NCBI GenBank assembly: GCA_026387995.1
Contig: JAPLKQ010000046.1
Location: forward strand, 1-9,330
Length of the DNA: 9,330 nucleotides
DNA from: Bacillota bacterium
GTDB taxonomy: Bacteria > Bacillota_I > Bacilli_A > RFN20 > CAG-826
Direction of reading: 5' to 3'
In this document: positions 1-4,602 of the stretch, piece by piece
How positions within the stretch are numbered: position 1 is the stretch's first letter
How the letters are laid out: every line of letters begins with the position of its first letter
Notes under the pieces: generated by a model
What the model was told of the DNA's origin: nothing
The model's database searches: none
What the model saw: only the letters and a program-made list of their open reading frames with translations
Program-made: the position numbers and the translations under genes

Positions 1-121
1 AGGATGTCGAAAGCGATGATTCAATCGAGGAAAAAGAAGAGGAAGAAGCGCCTGGCTTAATTCCGCATCCAGATAATATCAAACCAATTAATAATACGAG
101 AATCAACCGATGCTTTTTCAT
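1..121 (-). CDS. Second lipoprotein, N-terminal part only (cut by left edge)
   Basis: Reading from ATG at 121 towards position 1, the first 40 codons give a textbook lipoprotein signal: MKKHR n-region, a Leu/Ile-rich hydrophobic core (LILVLLIGLIL) and the lipobox LSGC with Cys at residue 20. A Ser-rich stretch follows (ASSSSFSSIESSLSTS). An AAGGA ribosome binding site lies 7 bases before the ATG. The product should be exported by Sec, acylated on Cys20 and anchored to the outer face of the membrane. The Ser-rich linker directly after the Cys matches the design of the neighbouring 221-1297 lipoprotein, so the two may be paralogues in a tandem pair, although each has its own upstream region and a terminator separates them. 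The functional domain lies beyond the window, so no function can be given. An overlapping plus-strand reading (3-125) is less convincing. Confidence 0.85.
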   Translation of the reverse strand, partial: MKKHRLILVLLIGLILSGCGIKPGASSSSFSSIESSLSTS

Positions 122-169
122 GTGATTTTCCTTGCGTGACTCATATAAAATATCATGTACGTAACTAAA

Positions 170-200
170 GATAAAGAAAAAGCCGATTTTTTTATCGGCT
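170..200 (-). terminator. Intrinsic terminator after the 358-aa lipoprotein gene
   Basis: On the minus strand the arms AGCCGAT (200-194) and ATCGGCT (187-181) form a perfect 7 bp stem around six A residues. A G-U pair and A-U pairs can extend it, and TTTTTCTTT follows. It begins about 20 bases past the TAA at 221-223 and before the next lipoprotein start at 121. It should therefore end the lipoprotein transcript and isolate the gene at the left edge. The plus strand also reads hairpin plus a weaker U-rich run, so limited bidirectional action is possible. Confidence 0.85.
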
Positions 201-220
201 CTTTATTGTTTCGGTTGTCT

Positions 221-1297
221 TTATTCAGCGGAAGTCGTGTATTGCTGGTAAGTATCAATGGCCGATACAACGCCGTCAGTAATCGATACTTCGTAATTGA
301 GAACCATGTCGTAGAAGATACCGTCAACAGGATCAACGAATTCGGAACGGTGCGATGAGAAGGTGATGGTGGTAAGGTCTGCGGCCTTATTCCCCGAGAT
401 TTCGAAACTATATGCGGCATTGTAATCAGGGCTCGCCGGATTGGAATAATTCGCATACATTTCGCTATACTTATTGATCCACATTTTCGCCGGTCTACCG
501 CCGCCAACATCAAGCGCGGCTTTCAAAGTTCCTGCTTCACGAGGCGTCGTGATCTTGTAGTTATTCGCGTGAGAGGTTAAGCCTTTCGGGAAATATTCTC
601 TGTGCAATAAATAGGCATTGAAGGCATCGCCATACGTTTGTTCTTTCTCAGTAAAGTCGATCTTATATCCATCTTTATAAAGAATGTCGGACGTAGCAAC
701 TGCTTCGGCAATATTATTGTCATAACGCTTTTTTTCAAAAGTTTCTGTTTTGTGATAGTTAAAGTCGTCATCGTAAGAGGTATAGAGGAAATTATAATAA
801 AGAATCGTTTCTGTCGCGACGACGGTAGAACGTGTGATGAAATCGTCGTTCGTATCCAAAACACTGATCAGACCATCGCAATCGGATTGGCCCAGAGTTC
901 CGTTCGGCAACGCGCTGACGGCGTTCTTAAGCGTGGCGTCCTGCGTGTCCGAAAAAGTTATTCCCTCATCAGAATAAGCAACGGGTTCCGAAGAGGTTTG
1001 AGAGGTCTCGGAAGATTCGGAGGATTCAGAAGATTCCGACGAAGAACTTGTTGAACTTTCATTAAATTGTGTGGGGTTGAGCAAATCGGTGGGTTCAAAA
1101 GAGCCGTTGTCACCAACGTCAAAGGTCCGGTGGCTGTTCCACTCGGCAAGAATACGACGCGAACCACTGGTTTCGGAAAAATTCCATGGGTTTTCTGAGG
1201 ATGACACTTCCGATGAAGAGATCGAAGAAGTCCCACCGCAGCCAACTAAAGCGATAGCAGATAACGATAATAGAGTGAAAGTTAAGTTCTTCTTCAT
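221..1297 (-). CDS. Lipoprotein of unknown function with Ser/Glu-rich linker
   Basis: A 358-residue secreted lipoprotein that I do not recognise. Residues 1-20 are a type II signal peptide (MKKN start, hydrophobic core, lipobox LVGC with Cys20 as the acylation site). Residues 21-38 are Ser-rich. A short region containing SRRILAEWNSHRTF follows, then a low-complexity Ser/Glu/Thr linker at about 80-106 (ESS repeats). A non-repetitive domain of about 250 residues, rich in Asp, Asn and Tyr, fills the rest to TAA at 221. No catalytic motif is visible. The linker probably holds the C-terminal domain away from the membrane. The start at 1297 is supported by the signal peptide and by AAAGGGG about 6 bases upstream, a modest Shine-Dalgarno. 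The gene has its own promoter with two inverted repeats and its own terminator, so it is monocistronic and probably regulated. Substrate-binding or surface-adhesion roles are possible but not shown. Confidence 0.88.
   Translation of the reverse strand: MKKNLTFTLLSLSAIALVGCGGTSSISSSEVSSSENPWNFSETSGSRRILAEWNSHRTFDVGDNGSFEPTDLLNPTQFNESSTSSSSESSESSESSETSQTSSEPVAYSDEGITFSDTQDATLKNAVSALPNGTLGQSDCDGLISVLDTNDDFITRSTVVATETILYYNFLYTSYDDDFNYHKTETFEKKRYDNNIAEAVATSDILYKDGYKIDFTEKEQTYGDAFNAYLLHREYFPKGLTSHANNYKITTPREAGTLKAALDVGGGRPAKMWINKYSEMYANYSNPASPDYNAAYSFEISGNKAADLTTITFSSHRSEFVDPVDGIFYDMVLNYEVSITDGVVSAIDTYQQYTTSAE
1001..1036 (-). repeat. Four 9-bp units encoding (E-S/T-S)n in the lipoprotein linker
   Basis: On the minus strand, four consecutive 9-base units (GAATCTTCT, GAATCCTCC, GAATCTTCC, GAGACCTCT) encode ESS-ESS-ESS-ETS. 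Differences between units are nearly all at third positions, so the amino-acid pattern is kept while the DNA drifts. This is consistent with expansion by slippage followed by selection on a flexible, negatively charged spacer. Copy number could differ between strains. Confidence 0.7.
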
Positions 1298-1323
1298 AAA
1301 AAGCCCCTTTATTCCTAAACAAA

Positions 1324-1340
1324 TGTAGCAAAATACTACA
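1324..1340. promoter_or_regulatory. Second inverted repeat over the -10 box and start site
   Basis: TGTAGCA (1324-1330) and TACTACA (1334-1340) are arms matching at 6 of 7 positions around AAA. The element covers the -10 hexamer and the predicted transcription start. It directly follows the -35 palindrome but has a different sequence, so it may be a second operator for another regulator, or a hairpin at the 5' end of the transcript. Confidence 0.45.
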
Positions 1341-1361
1341 ACTTGACATTAACTATGTCAA
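1333..1361 (-). promoter_or_regulatory. Consensus sigma-A-type promoter for the 358-aa lipoprotein
   Basis: On the minus strand a perfect -35 TTGACA (1361-1356) is separated by exactly 17 bases from a -10 TAGTAT (1338-1333). The predicted transcription start is near 1326, leaving a 5' leader of about 30 bases before the ATG at 1297. This is the strongest-looking promoter in the window. It is embedded in two inverted repeats that could act as operators. Confidence 0.85.
1343..1361. promoter_or_regulatory. Perfect inverted repeat over the -35 box (putative operator)
   Basis: TTGACAT and ATGTCAA form 7-bp perfect arms around a 5-base centre, giving a 19-bp palindrome. One arm is itself the -35 box and the other lies in the spacer, so a dimeric protein bound here would block RNA polymerase. 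It could also be chance reuse of the -35 hexamer, but exact symmetry over 14 bases makes that unlikely. Confidence 0.6.
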
Positions 1362-1394
1362 TCCAATAAGGCCGTTTTAAAAGCCGTTTTTTGA

Positions 1395-1437
1395 ATAAAT
1401 AATTAAAAACGCCAGCAAATCGACCACTTTTTTAATT
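1395..1437 (-). terminator. Possible AT-rich terminator after tadA
   Basis: About 20 bases after the tadA stop, the minus strand shows 9-bp perfect arms AATTAAAAA (1437-1429) and TTTTTAATT (1409-1401) enclosing a 19-base loop, followed by more A/T. The stem has no G-C pairs and the loop is long, so it is weak as an intrinsic terminator. It is the only candidate between tadA and the next promoter. Confidence 0.35.
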
Positions 1438-1456
1438 GTTTGGATGATTTCGTTTT

Positions 1457-1909
1457 TTATTTTCGTTTTTTCTTAAAGTAGTCACGGATGATAGACTTGC
1501 ATTCTTCTTCAAGAACTCCCGATCGAATAGAGACAATATGGTTAATTCCTTTTTGTTCAAACAGATTATATGAACTTCCACAGGCTCCGCCTTTAGAGTC
1601 TCTTGCGCCATAAATGATGTTACTCATCCGCGTCCACAAAATGGCGCCTGAGCACATTGAGCATGGTTCAATCGTTACATAGATTCGGCAACCATCTAAA
1701 CGCCAAGAACCCATTTTTTTACAGGCCTTTCGAATGGCGCGGATTTCTGCATGCGCAGTTGGATCGTTCGTTTTCTCGCGATAATTAAAAGACTTGGCGA
1801 TGATTCGGTCGCCTTTAACAATCACCGCTCCCACCGGCACCTCGTCGGTATCTATGGCTTTGGCGGCTTCAATTAATGCTTTCTTCATAAAATATTCGTC
1901 GTTATGCAT
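1457..1909 (-). CDS. tadA: tRNA-specific adenosine deaminase (tRNA-Arg A34 to inosine)
   Basis: The product converts wobble adenosine 34 of tRNA-Arg(ACG) to inosine, allowing one tRNA to read CGU, CGC and CGA. The 150 residues match the usual TadA length. The zinc and catalytic motifs of the cytidine/deoxycytidylate deaminase fold are present: HAE at 53-55 (zinc ligand His53, proton-shuttle Glu55) and PCSMC at 82-86 (zinc ligands Cys83, Cys86). Also present are the VPVGAVIV strand near 24-31, Asn42 in the substrate loop, GACGS near 108-112 and the C-terminal SGVLEEEC...DYF helix. The ATG at 1909 is chosen because TGAGGA sits just upstream; an in-frame GTG at 1936 would add nine residues but overlaps the SRP RNA 3' end and lacks a good ribosome binding site. 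The gene follows the SRP RNA gene and may be read from its promoter or from serS. Confidence 0.95.
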   Translation of the reverse strand: MHNDEYFMKKALIEAAKAIDTDEVPVGAVIVKGDRIIAKSFNYREKTNDPTAHAEIRAIRKACKKMGSWRLDGCRIYVTIEPCSMCSGAILWTRMSNIIYGARDSKGGACGSSYNLFEQKGINHIVSIRSGVLEEECKSIIRDYFKKKRK

Positions 1910-1929
1910 AAGGTTCCTCAGAAATAAAG

Positions 1930-2011
1930 AAACCACCGCACATGAGATAAAAACTTAAGGCTGCTACGTTCCCGTCCTGACCTGGTTCGTTCCACCTCAT
2001 TGCGATGGCAT
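1930..2011 (-). ncRNA. ffs: Signal recognition particle RNA, short 4.5S type
   Basis: The minus strand holds the SRP RNA core: ACCAGGTCAGG, then the tip ACG-GGAA-CGT with a GGAA tetraloop, then AGCAGCC. This is the Ffh-binding symmetric and asymmetric loop region of helix 8. The ends close by long-range pairing: GCCATCGCA pairs with TGCGGTGGT (all nine pairs, with G-U) and ATGAG pairs with CTCAT. The RNA is about 80 nt, so it is the small form without the Alu domain seen in Bacillus and clostridia. Such short SRP RNAs occur in many Lactobacillales and Mollicutes relatives. A weak U-rich run (TTTCTTT) follows the closing stem. The ends are estimated from pairing and from the promoter. Confidence 0.93.
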
Positions 2012-2015
2012 AAGT

Positions 2016-2024
2016 ATTATATCA
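2016..2024 (-). promoter_or_regulatory. Extended -10 promoter of the SRP RNA gene
   Basis: The minus strand reads TGATATAAT, an extended -10 element (TG, one base, perfect TATAAT at 2021-2016). It is positioned so that transcription would start around 2010, exactly where the SRP RNA closing helix begins. No good -35 hexamer is visible 16-18 bases upstream, where the end of serS lies, which fits an extended -10 promoter. Confidence 0.8.
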
Positions 2025-2045
2025 TAGTGTTTTTAAAATTTAGGC

Positions 2046-3332
2046 TTATTTCTTTTTCTTGGGAGTCAGTACTTTGATACCACCCATAAATGGAACTAAT
2101 ACTTCCGGAATAATGACGTTTCCTTCTTTGGTCTGGAATTGTTCAACAATCGCAGGGATGACGCGGCTGGTCGCTAAGCCTGAAGCGTTGAGCGTGTGGC
2201 AGAACTTAGTTTTACCGGTTGCTTTGTCGCGATACCGGATTGCGCCACGGCGGGCTTGATAGTCACGGGCGTTACTCGCGCTGCTGACTTCTTTATAAAT
2301 GCCCATGCTCGGAATCCAGACTTCGATATCGTATGTACGCGCCATCGAGTGTGAGCAGTCTCCAGCAGCCAGTTTGCTGATTTGGAAATGGAGTCCAAGC
2401 TTCTCGACCAAACGTGATGCTTTCGCCACTAATTCTTCAAAAGCTTCGTCAGAACTGTCTTCTTTTGTGTATTGGACCATTTCCACTTTATTGAATTGGT
2501 AGCCACGGATCATGCCACGTTCTTCGGTCCGATAACTGCCGGCCTCACAGCGGTAGCAAGGCGTATAAGCAAAGTATTTTTTCGGAAGATCGTCTTCAGA
2601 TAAAATCTCATTACGGTGCAAATTGACCAGAGCCGTTTCCGCGGTCGGAAGCATAAACCGTTTGGGTTCTAATCCTTCTAACCAGAAAACGTCTTTTTCG
2701 AATTTGGGGAACTGTCCGGCAGTATATCCGCTTTCATAATTTAATAAATGCGGCGGCAAAATCATCTCATAGCCGTCCTTAAGATGTTCGGCAATGAAAT
2801 AGTTTAGCAGCGCCCATTCAAGGCGTGCGCCTAGCCCCGTATAAATCCAGGTGCCTGCACCCGAAATTTTGGCCGCTCGTTCGTAATCGATGAGTCCAAG
2901 AGATTCGCAAAGCTCAACGTGATCCTTGATTTTGAAATCAAAGGCCGGTTTCTTGTGAACCGTCTTGATCACTTTATTGTTTTCTTTTCCGCCGGCGAGT
3001 AAATCGTCGTCGGGAATATTTGGAAGCGTACTCAAGTAGGTCGACATCTCGACTTCAAGCGCCTTGAGCGTTTTCTCGTCCTCGGAAATGGAGGCGCTCA
3101 ATTCTTTGACCTTGGCAAAGATGGCTTTGATATCCCCGCCGTCTTTTTTGACTTGGGGAACGCTTGCGGAAAGCTTGTTGCTTTCGGCTTTTACCGTCTC
3201 GACGCGGAACATCAGTTTCTTCCGTTCCTCGGCTTTGGCGAGCACTTCGGTGAAATCAACGTCCCACCCTTTTTTAGCAAGCGCCTTCGCGACTTTCTCC
3301 GGATTTTCTTTGATCAGATTGAAGTCCAACAT
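2046..3332 (-). CDS. serS: Seryl-tRNA synthetase
   Basis: Class II synthetase that charges tRNA-Ser with serine in the cytoplasm. The 428 residues fit the family. Residues about 27-105 form the Lys/Glu-rich antiparallel coiled-coil arm that grips the long variable arm of tRNA-Ser. The catalytic domain follows: the motif 1 region with GARLEWALLNYF (168-179) and LPP (192-194), the serine-binding PTAE (229-232), motif 2 with YRCEAGS (260-266) and the downstream RGMIRGYQF, the EVWIPSMG...KEVSSASN block (337-354), and motif 3 SGLATSR with Arg390 for ATP. It ends in a Lys-rich tail. The ATG at 3332 is preceded by AGGAGG at 8 bases. Expression should be controlled by the serine-responsive T-box leader upstream. 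No terminator is visible after the stop, so transcripts may continue into the SRP RNA and tadA. Confidence 0.97.
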   Translation of the reverse strand: MLDFNLIKENPEKVAKALAKKGWDVDFTEVLAKAEERKKLMFRVETVKAESNKLSASVPQVKKDGGDIKAIFAKVKELSASISEDEKTLKALEVEMSTYLSTLPNIPDDDLLAGGKENNKVIKTVHKKPAFDFKIKDHVELCESLGLIDYERAAKISGAGTWIYTGLGARLEWALLNYFIAEHLKDGYEMILPPHLLNYESGYTAGQFPKFEKDVFWLEGLEPKRFMLPTAETALVNLHRNEILSEDDLPKKYFAYTPCYRCEAGSYRTEERGMIRGYQFNKVEMVQYTKEDSSDEAFEELVAKASRLVEKLGLHFQISKLAAGDCSHSMARTYDIEVWIPSMGIYKEVSSASNARDYQARRGAIRYRDKATGKTKFCHTLNASGLATSRVIPAIVEQFQTKEGNVIIPEVLVPFMGGIKVLTPKKKK

Positions 3333-3353
3333 AATTTTTTCCTCCTAGAAAAT

Positions 3354-3373
3354 AAAAAAGTCCCGTTTGGGAC
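3354..3373 (-). terminator. T-box terminator hairpin before serS
   Basis: GTCCC (3373-3369), loop AAAC, GGGAC (3364-3360), then six T (3359-3354). This is the attenuator that stops transcription when tRNA-Ser is charged. Its 5' arm is shared with the antiterminator, in which CGUCCCA pairs back to UGGG and ACG of the T-box, so the two structures exclude each other. It should also stop read-through from the gyrase operon. Confidence 0.88.
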
Positions 3374-3555
3374 GTTTTTGTGACGTGGTACCACCCAATT
3401 TATGCTCCGAAAAGCATATCTCAAATGCCGATAACGCGGGCGGCGGGACGGTTAAGTCCGCTCTAAGGGTGGATTTCACGGTGTCTTCGATCGTCTTTCC
3501 ACTGATGACGACTCACTAGGACGAATGCTACCGTTACTGGCCCTATCAACGAGCA
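3354..3555 (-). promoter_or_regulatory. Serine-specific T-box riboswitch leader of serS
   Basis: A complete T-box leader of about 200 nt. The Stem I base pairs GCTC/GAGC and AGGG/CCCT (3' strands near 3460-3469). The specifier loop has AGTA on its 5' side (S-turn) and GAAATCCACC on its 3' side, placing the specifier codon TCC (Ser) at 3473-3471. ACGGT/ACCGT closes above it. The distal part carries the AGTGAG region and a GTCGTC/GACGAT stem. Stem II (GGAC/GTCC), a GCCG/CGGC helix and Stem III (TATGCT/AGCATA, 3418-3401) follow. The T-box GGGTGGTACCACG (3396-3384) forms the antiterminator: TGGG with CCCA and ACG with CGT. Uncharged tRNA-Ser is expected to pair its anticodon with UCC and its NCCA end with UGGU, letting serS be transcribed. 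Confidence 0.93.
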
Positions 3556-3561
3556 CAATTA

Positions 3562-3590
3562 ATTCTAGTCGAGCACAGGGCAAATATCAA
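3562..3590 (-). promoter_or_regulatory. Promoter of the serS T-box transcript
   Basis: The minus strand shows -35 TTGATA (3590-3585), a 17-base spacer and -10 TAGAAT (3567-3562), predicting a start near 3555, just before Stem I of the T-box. The -35 box contains the TGA stop codon of the upstream glycosyltransferase gene, so there is no room for a terminator between the two genes. Two copies of TGTGCTCG, 20 bases apart, flank the -10 box. Confidence 0.8.
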
Positions 3591-4600
3591 CTGAGACCGC
3601 CGAAATAGTAAAGCGAGTCATAGATATCTTTTAAAGCCATTCCGACCTTCTTGAGGTCCACCGTTTGGGCTAATTCGTAAGCGGCATCAACCGTCGATTC
3701 GAGTTTGCCGTCGAGGAACGAACCCAGTTTTTTTTCGCATTCGCTAGTCGTCTTGCAGATGTGAGCCTCTTTTTTATTGGTTAACATATCCGCATAAACG
3801 GCGCTTTCTCTGGCGATGATCTGGCACTTGGCCGCCATGGCGTCAAGAAACGAGACCGTTCCCGCCTTAACATAGCTAGGGACAAAAAAGACATTGGCGT
3901 TCAGGAGCGCCGAACGATAAACGTCATCATCGACGATGGGTTGAAAATGACAGTTTTTCGGGGCAACTTTGAGGACACGTCGGACAACGCGGGGCATGAA
4001 CCAACCCTTTTTGCGCCCAAAGAAATAAAACTCGGAATCGGGCCTTTTGCGGGCAATATTGACTAAGTCATGAAGTCCTGCCTCTTTGTCGTATACGCCG
4101 ACGCTGACGACGAGTTTCCGGCTCTTTTCAAGATGGTAATAACGTAAGAAGATTTGCTTCTCCAGTTCGTTCGTGGGATCAAACCGTGAGAGGTTCACGC
4201 CTTCCGATAAAACGCGGATTGGCGTTTCAACGCCGGCATGCTTCAGGATGATGCGACCGTCTTCGGTGGGGACGATGATGAGCGTCACGCGGTTTAAAAT
4301 ACGGAGCGTCCGCGGGGCCAAGGTCGGCACTTCGCCTTTTTGGACCAGCATCGCCGCATCGGGATCGTTCTCGCACATTAAAGCGGAGATGATGACCGGG
4401 GCTTTTTTAAGGAGTGCTTCATTAATGACTTCTTCATCGCGAACGCCCACAAAATGGGCGATATCATAGGATTCGCGCGGATCGGACGTATAGGAAATAC
4501 CGTTGAGTTCGCAAGCGCCTTTTAAGCTTTTGCGAACCCGAACGCCTTCATAGATTTTTTGGTTGCGTCTTTTCGGTTCGAAGTAGATGAGAATCCGCAT
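3587..4600 (-). CDS. GT4-fold glycosyltransferase-like protein, possibly degenerate
   Basis: A 337-residue two-domain (GT-B) protein. The N-terminal domain starts MRILIYFEP and runs to about residue 105. The C-terminal domain has EGVNLSRF (133-140), SVGVYDKEAG (166-175), YFFG (192-195) and PSYVKAGTVSFLDAMA (241-256), the order seen in GT4 enzymes. From memory the overall pattern is closest to the bacterial glucosyl-diacylglycerol glucosyltransferases of membrane glycolipid synthesis, but this is unverified. Key positions differ: the usual Arg/Lys-Gly after VG-Y is Glu-Ala-Gly, and the EX7E motif reads Lys245-X7-Asp253. No signal peptide or membrane segment is seen, so it should be cytoplasmic or peripheral at the membrane. 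ATG 4600 follows the gyrA stop by 2 bases, with GAGG inside the gyrA end, so translation is probably coupled to gyrA. It ends in TGA. It may be a divergent enzyme or a non-catalytic relative. Confidence 0.8.
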   Translation of the reverse strand: MRILIYFEPKRRNQKIYEGVRVRKSLKGACELNGISYTSDPRESYDIAHFVGVRDEEVINEALLKKAPVIISALMCENDPDAAMLVQKGEVPTLAPRTLRILNRVTLIIVPTEDGRIILKHAGVETPIRVLSEGVNLSRFDPTNELEKQIFLRYYHLEKSRKLVVSVGVYDKEAGLHDLVNIARKRPDSEFYFFGRKKGWFMPRVVRRVLKVAPKNCHFQPIVDDDVYRSALLNANVFFVPSYVKAGTVSFLDAMAAKCQIIARESAVYADMLTNKKEAHICKTTSECEKKLGSFLDGKLESTVDAAYELAQTVDLKKVGMALKDIYDSLYYFGGLS

Positions 4601-4602
4601 GC

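Noticed and set aside
3..125. Plus-strand open frame entering from the left edge with an acidic Glu-rich stretch
   Set aside because: The opposite strand gives a complete lipoprotein signal peptide with lipobox and ribosome binding site; the Glu-rich plus reading is the mirror of its Ser codons (TCT/TCC).
122..165. Promoter for the left-edge lipoprotein (TGATATTTT as an extended -10)
   Set aside because: The -10 is poor and the best -35 matches only half the consensus, so I could not support a specific site, though a promoter is expected here.
1343..1371. Divergent plus-strand promoter from the TTGACA at 1343
   Set aside because: No acceptable -10 lies 16-18 bases downstream on the plus strand and no plausible plus-strand gene follows; the hexamer is better explained as the palindrome arm.
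1371..1390. GCCGTTTT repeat with T-run as a terminator
   Set aside because: The two copies are direct, not inverted, repeats; only a 3-bp GGC/GCC pairing is possible, too weak for a terminator.
1910..1936. Upstream GTG start for tadA, adding nine residues
   Set aside because: The extra residues overlap the SRP RNA 3' end, are not family-like, and the ATG at 1909 has the ribosome binding site TGAGGA.
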